64,000 bases of DNA from Flectobacillus rivi (GTDB lineage Bacteria; Bacteroidota; Bacteroidia; Cytophagales; Spirosomataceae). Both the position numbers and the translations under genes were made by a program. Numbering within the stretch: position 1 is the stretch's first letter; each line of letters starts with the position of its first letter. The stretch spans positions 248,001 through 312,000 of the forward strand of contig NZ_JASHIE010000009.1 of the NCBI RefSeq assembly GCF_030056655.1, in the 5' to 3' direction. Under the pieces are notes generated by a model, which was not told the origin of the DNA, did not search any database, and saw nothing but the letters and a program-made list of their open reading frames with translations. Positions 63,272-64,000 of this stretch are shown one piece after another.

Positions 63272-64000
63272 TTATTCAAATCGCTTTTTTAAATACTCTA
63301 AAAATTTACGAAAGTCACCACGAAATTGTTTTTCAAAAATCTGCTCAAATTCATTTTGTTTTGAATGATAGGTTTTAAAGCTCACAAAATACGCATTGTT
63401 GGGTAAATCTTCATTTTTTAACTTATTGGAAAGTAATGGTTTATGTGACAACTGAGCATAAATACTATCTTCCTTTGCTACTATTTTTCTGATAAACGTA
63501 TATTTTAAAGAATCCTTGTATTTATTAGAGTATTCGGGTTTGAAAGTTTTGTATAAACTATCCAACGTTAGGGTAGATTTGTTAAGATGTGTCACCAAAA
63601 CTTTGCGCCATGTTTTGCCACGAACAAACTTTTGGTATTCGTCAGACTCATTGCCATATTTAGCTTTGAGGTATCTTTTAGCACCATATTCTCCGATGAA
63701 ATTGGCTAAGTTTTCACTAGTTTCATGTTCGTTTTTGACAAAAATAGTTCCGTGAGTCATTTCATGAATGATAAGGCTCGCGAGTTTGCCTTCCGAATAA
63801 AATAGCATACTCGACAAGATAGGCTCAGGGAGCCACCCCAATGTTGAATAGGCAATTCCTTGTCCCAAATCGGTATCATAGCCTTTTTGCTGCCAAATTT
63901 TTAGTTCTTGAGCAGCCATGGTAGAATCAAAAAAACCTTTGTAAGTAAAATTACCAATAATAGGAAAATGAAACTCTACGGCTTCCATTTTGTAGGGCTC
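63272..64000 (-). CDS. Predicted zinc aminopeptidase (5' end outside window)
   Basis: The frame stays open through 64000 (upstream codons read E-P-Y-K before the first ATG), so the true start lies outside. It matches the predicted aminopeptidase family of COG4324/PF10023. Zinc motif H75-E-M-T-H79 (counted from the internal Met) in SLIIHEMTHGTIF, with a following ENLANFIGEYGAKRYL, where E and the helix would supply the third ligand. Probably membrane or periplasm associated through its missing N-terminus. It is upstream of DUF3108 on the same strand. Confidence 0.85.
   Translation of the reverse strand, partial: EPYKMEAVEFHFPIIGNFTYKGFFDSTMAAQELKIWQQKGYDTDLGQGIAYSTLGWLPEPILSSMLFYSEGKLASLIIHEMTHGTIFVKNEHETSENLANFIGEYGAKRYLKAKYGNESDEYQKFVRGKTWRKVLVTHLNKSTLTLDSLYKTFKPEYSNKYKDSLKYTFIRKIVAKEDSIYAQLSHKPLLSNKLKNEDLPNNAYFVSFKTYHSKQNEFEQIFEKQFRGDFRKFLEYLKKRFE

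Overview
The window is an AT-rich chromosomal segment from a member of the Bacteroidota, most likely the Cytophagales (Spirosomataceae-like). The evidence is a SusC/SusD pair, CarboxypepD_reg-type TonB receptors, an HYC_CC_PP-type protein, DUF4494, DUF4332 and HMBD proteins, a CdaA-type diadenylate cyclase, a GapN-like NADP-GAPDH, many lipoproteins with an S-C lipobox, and the general lack of strong Shine-Dalgarno sites. The genus is inference. I found no rRNA, tRNA, CRISPR array, intact insertion sequence or prophage. Both ends cut a gene: gltX at the left and a predicted aminopeptidase at the right.

Layout. 1-4.4 kb: gltX, ridA, then a VOC/EamA/lipoprotein run. 4.6-10.8 kb: csaA, a metal-handling cluster (HYC_CC_PP protein, TonB receptor, HMBD lipoprotein, HMA-like protein), an SRPBCC protein and a DAACS symporter. 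11-17 kb: a very large SNF2 helicase, a LolC/E-type permease, rbfA. 17-26.5 kb: a polytopic membrane protein, an Rpn/PD-(D/E)XK nuclease, a PolX homologue whose polymerase carboxylates are missing, DUF4494, a serine hydrolase, a circularly permuted ATP-grasp protein and a DUF2167 protein. 26.9-39.8 kb: an outer-membrane locus with a large VCBS-repeat lipoprotein divergent from SusC-SusD, a vanadium-dependent haloperoxidase lipoprotein and a CRTAC1-like VCBS/ASPIC protein. 40-43 kb: dgkA and a two-gene ATPase + HNH pair resembling Septu (PtuA/PtuB) defence. 43.3-54.4 kb: asnS, rpoN, a PAP2-like membrane protein, a crotonase, a radical SAM-M23-cdaA run, gapN and DUF4332. 54.9-64 kb: an overlapping small-protein/PD-(D/E)XK nuclease pair, a MFS exporter, meaB, ispD, queA, a photolyase, a DUF3108 protein and the aminopeptidase.

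The most unusual non-coding feature is a dispersed repeat of about 190-295 bp, in four copies (about 15.2, 19.7, 26.7 and 39.9 kb). Each copy sits exactly between two convergent genes. It carries a 19-20 nt near-palindrome and a long hairpin whose stem changes from copy to copy but stays paired, and two copies still show terminal inverted repeats. The family looks like a MITE-like element serving as a bidirectional terminator. Separately, a 52-bp perfect palindrome lies between convergent cdaA and gapN, and 17.6 copies of a heptamer (CCCTAAT) overlap the ispD stop codon.

Other points of interest are the haloperoxidase/VCBS/SusCD locus with a LacI-type operator-like palindrome upstream of susC, the Septu-like pair, the nuclease pair at 55 kb, and the polymerase-dead PolX. 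All calls come from reading the sequence; no database search was run.
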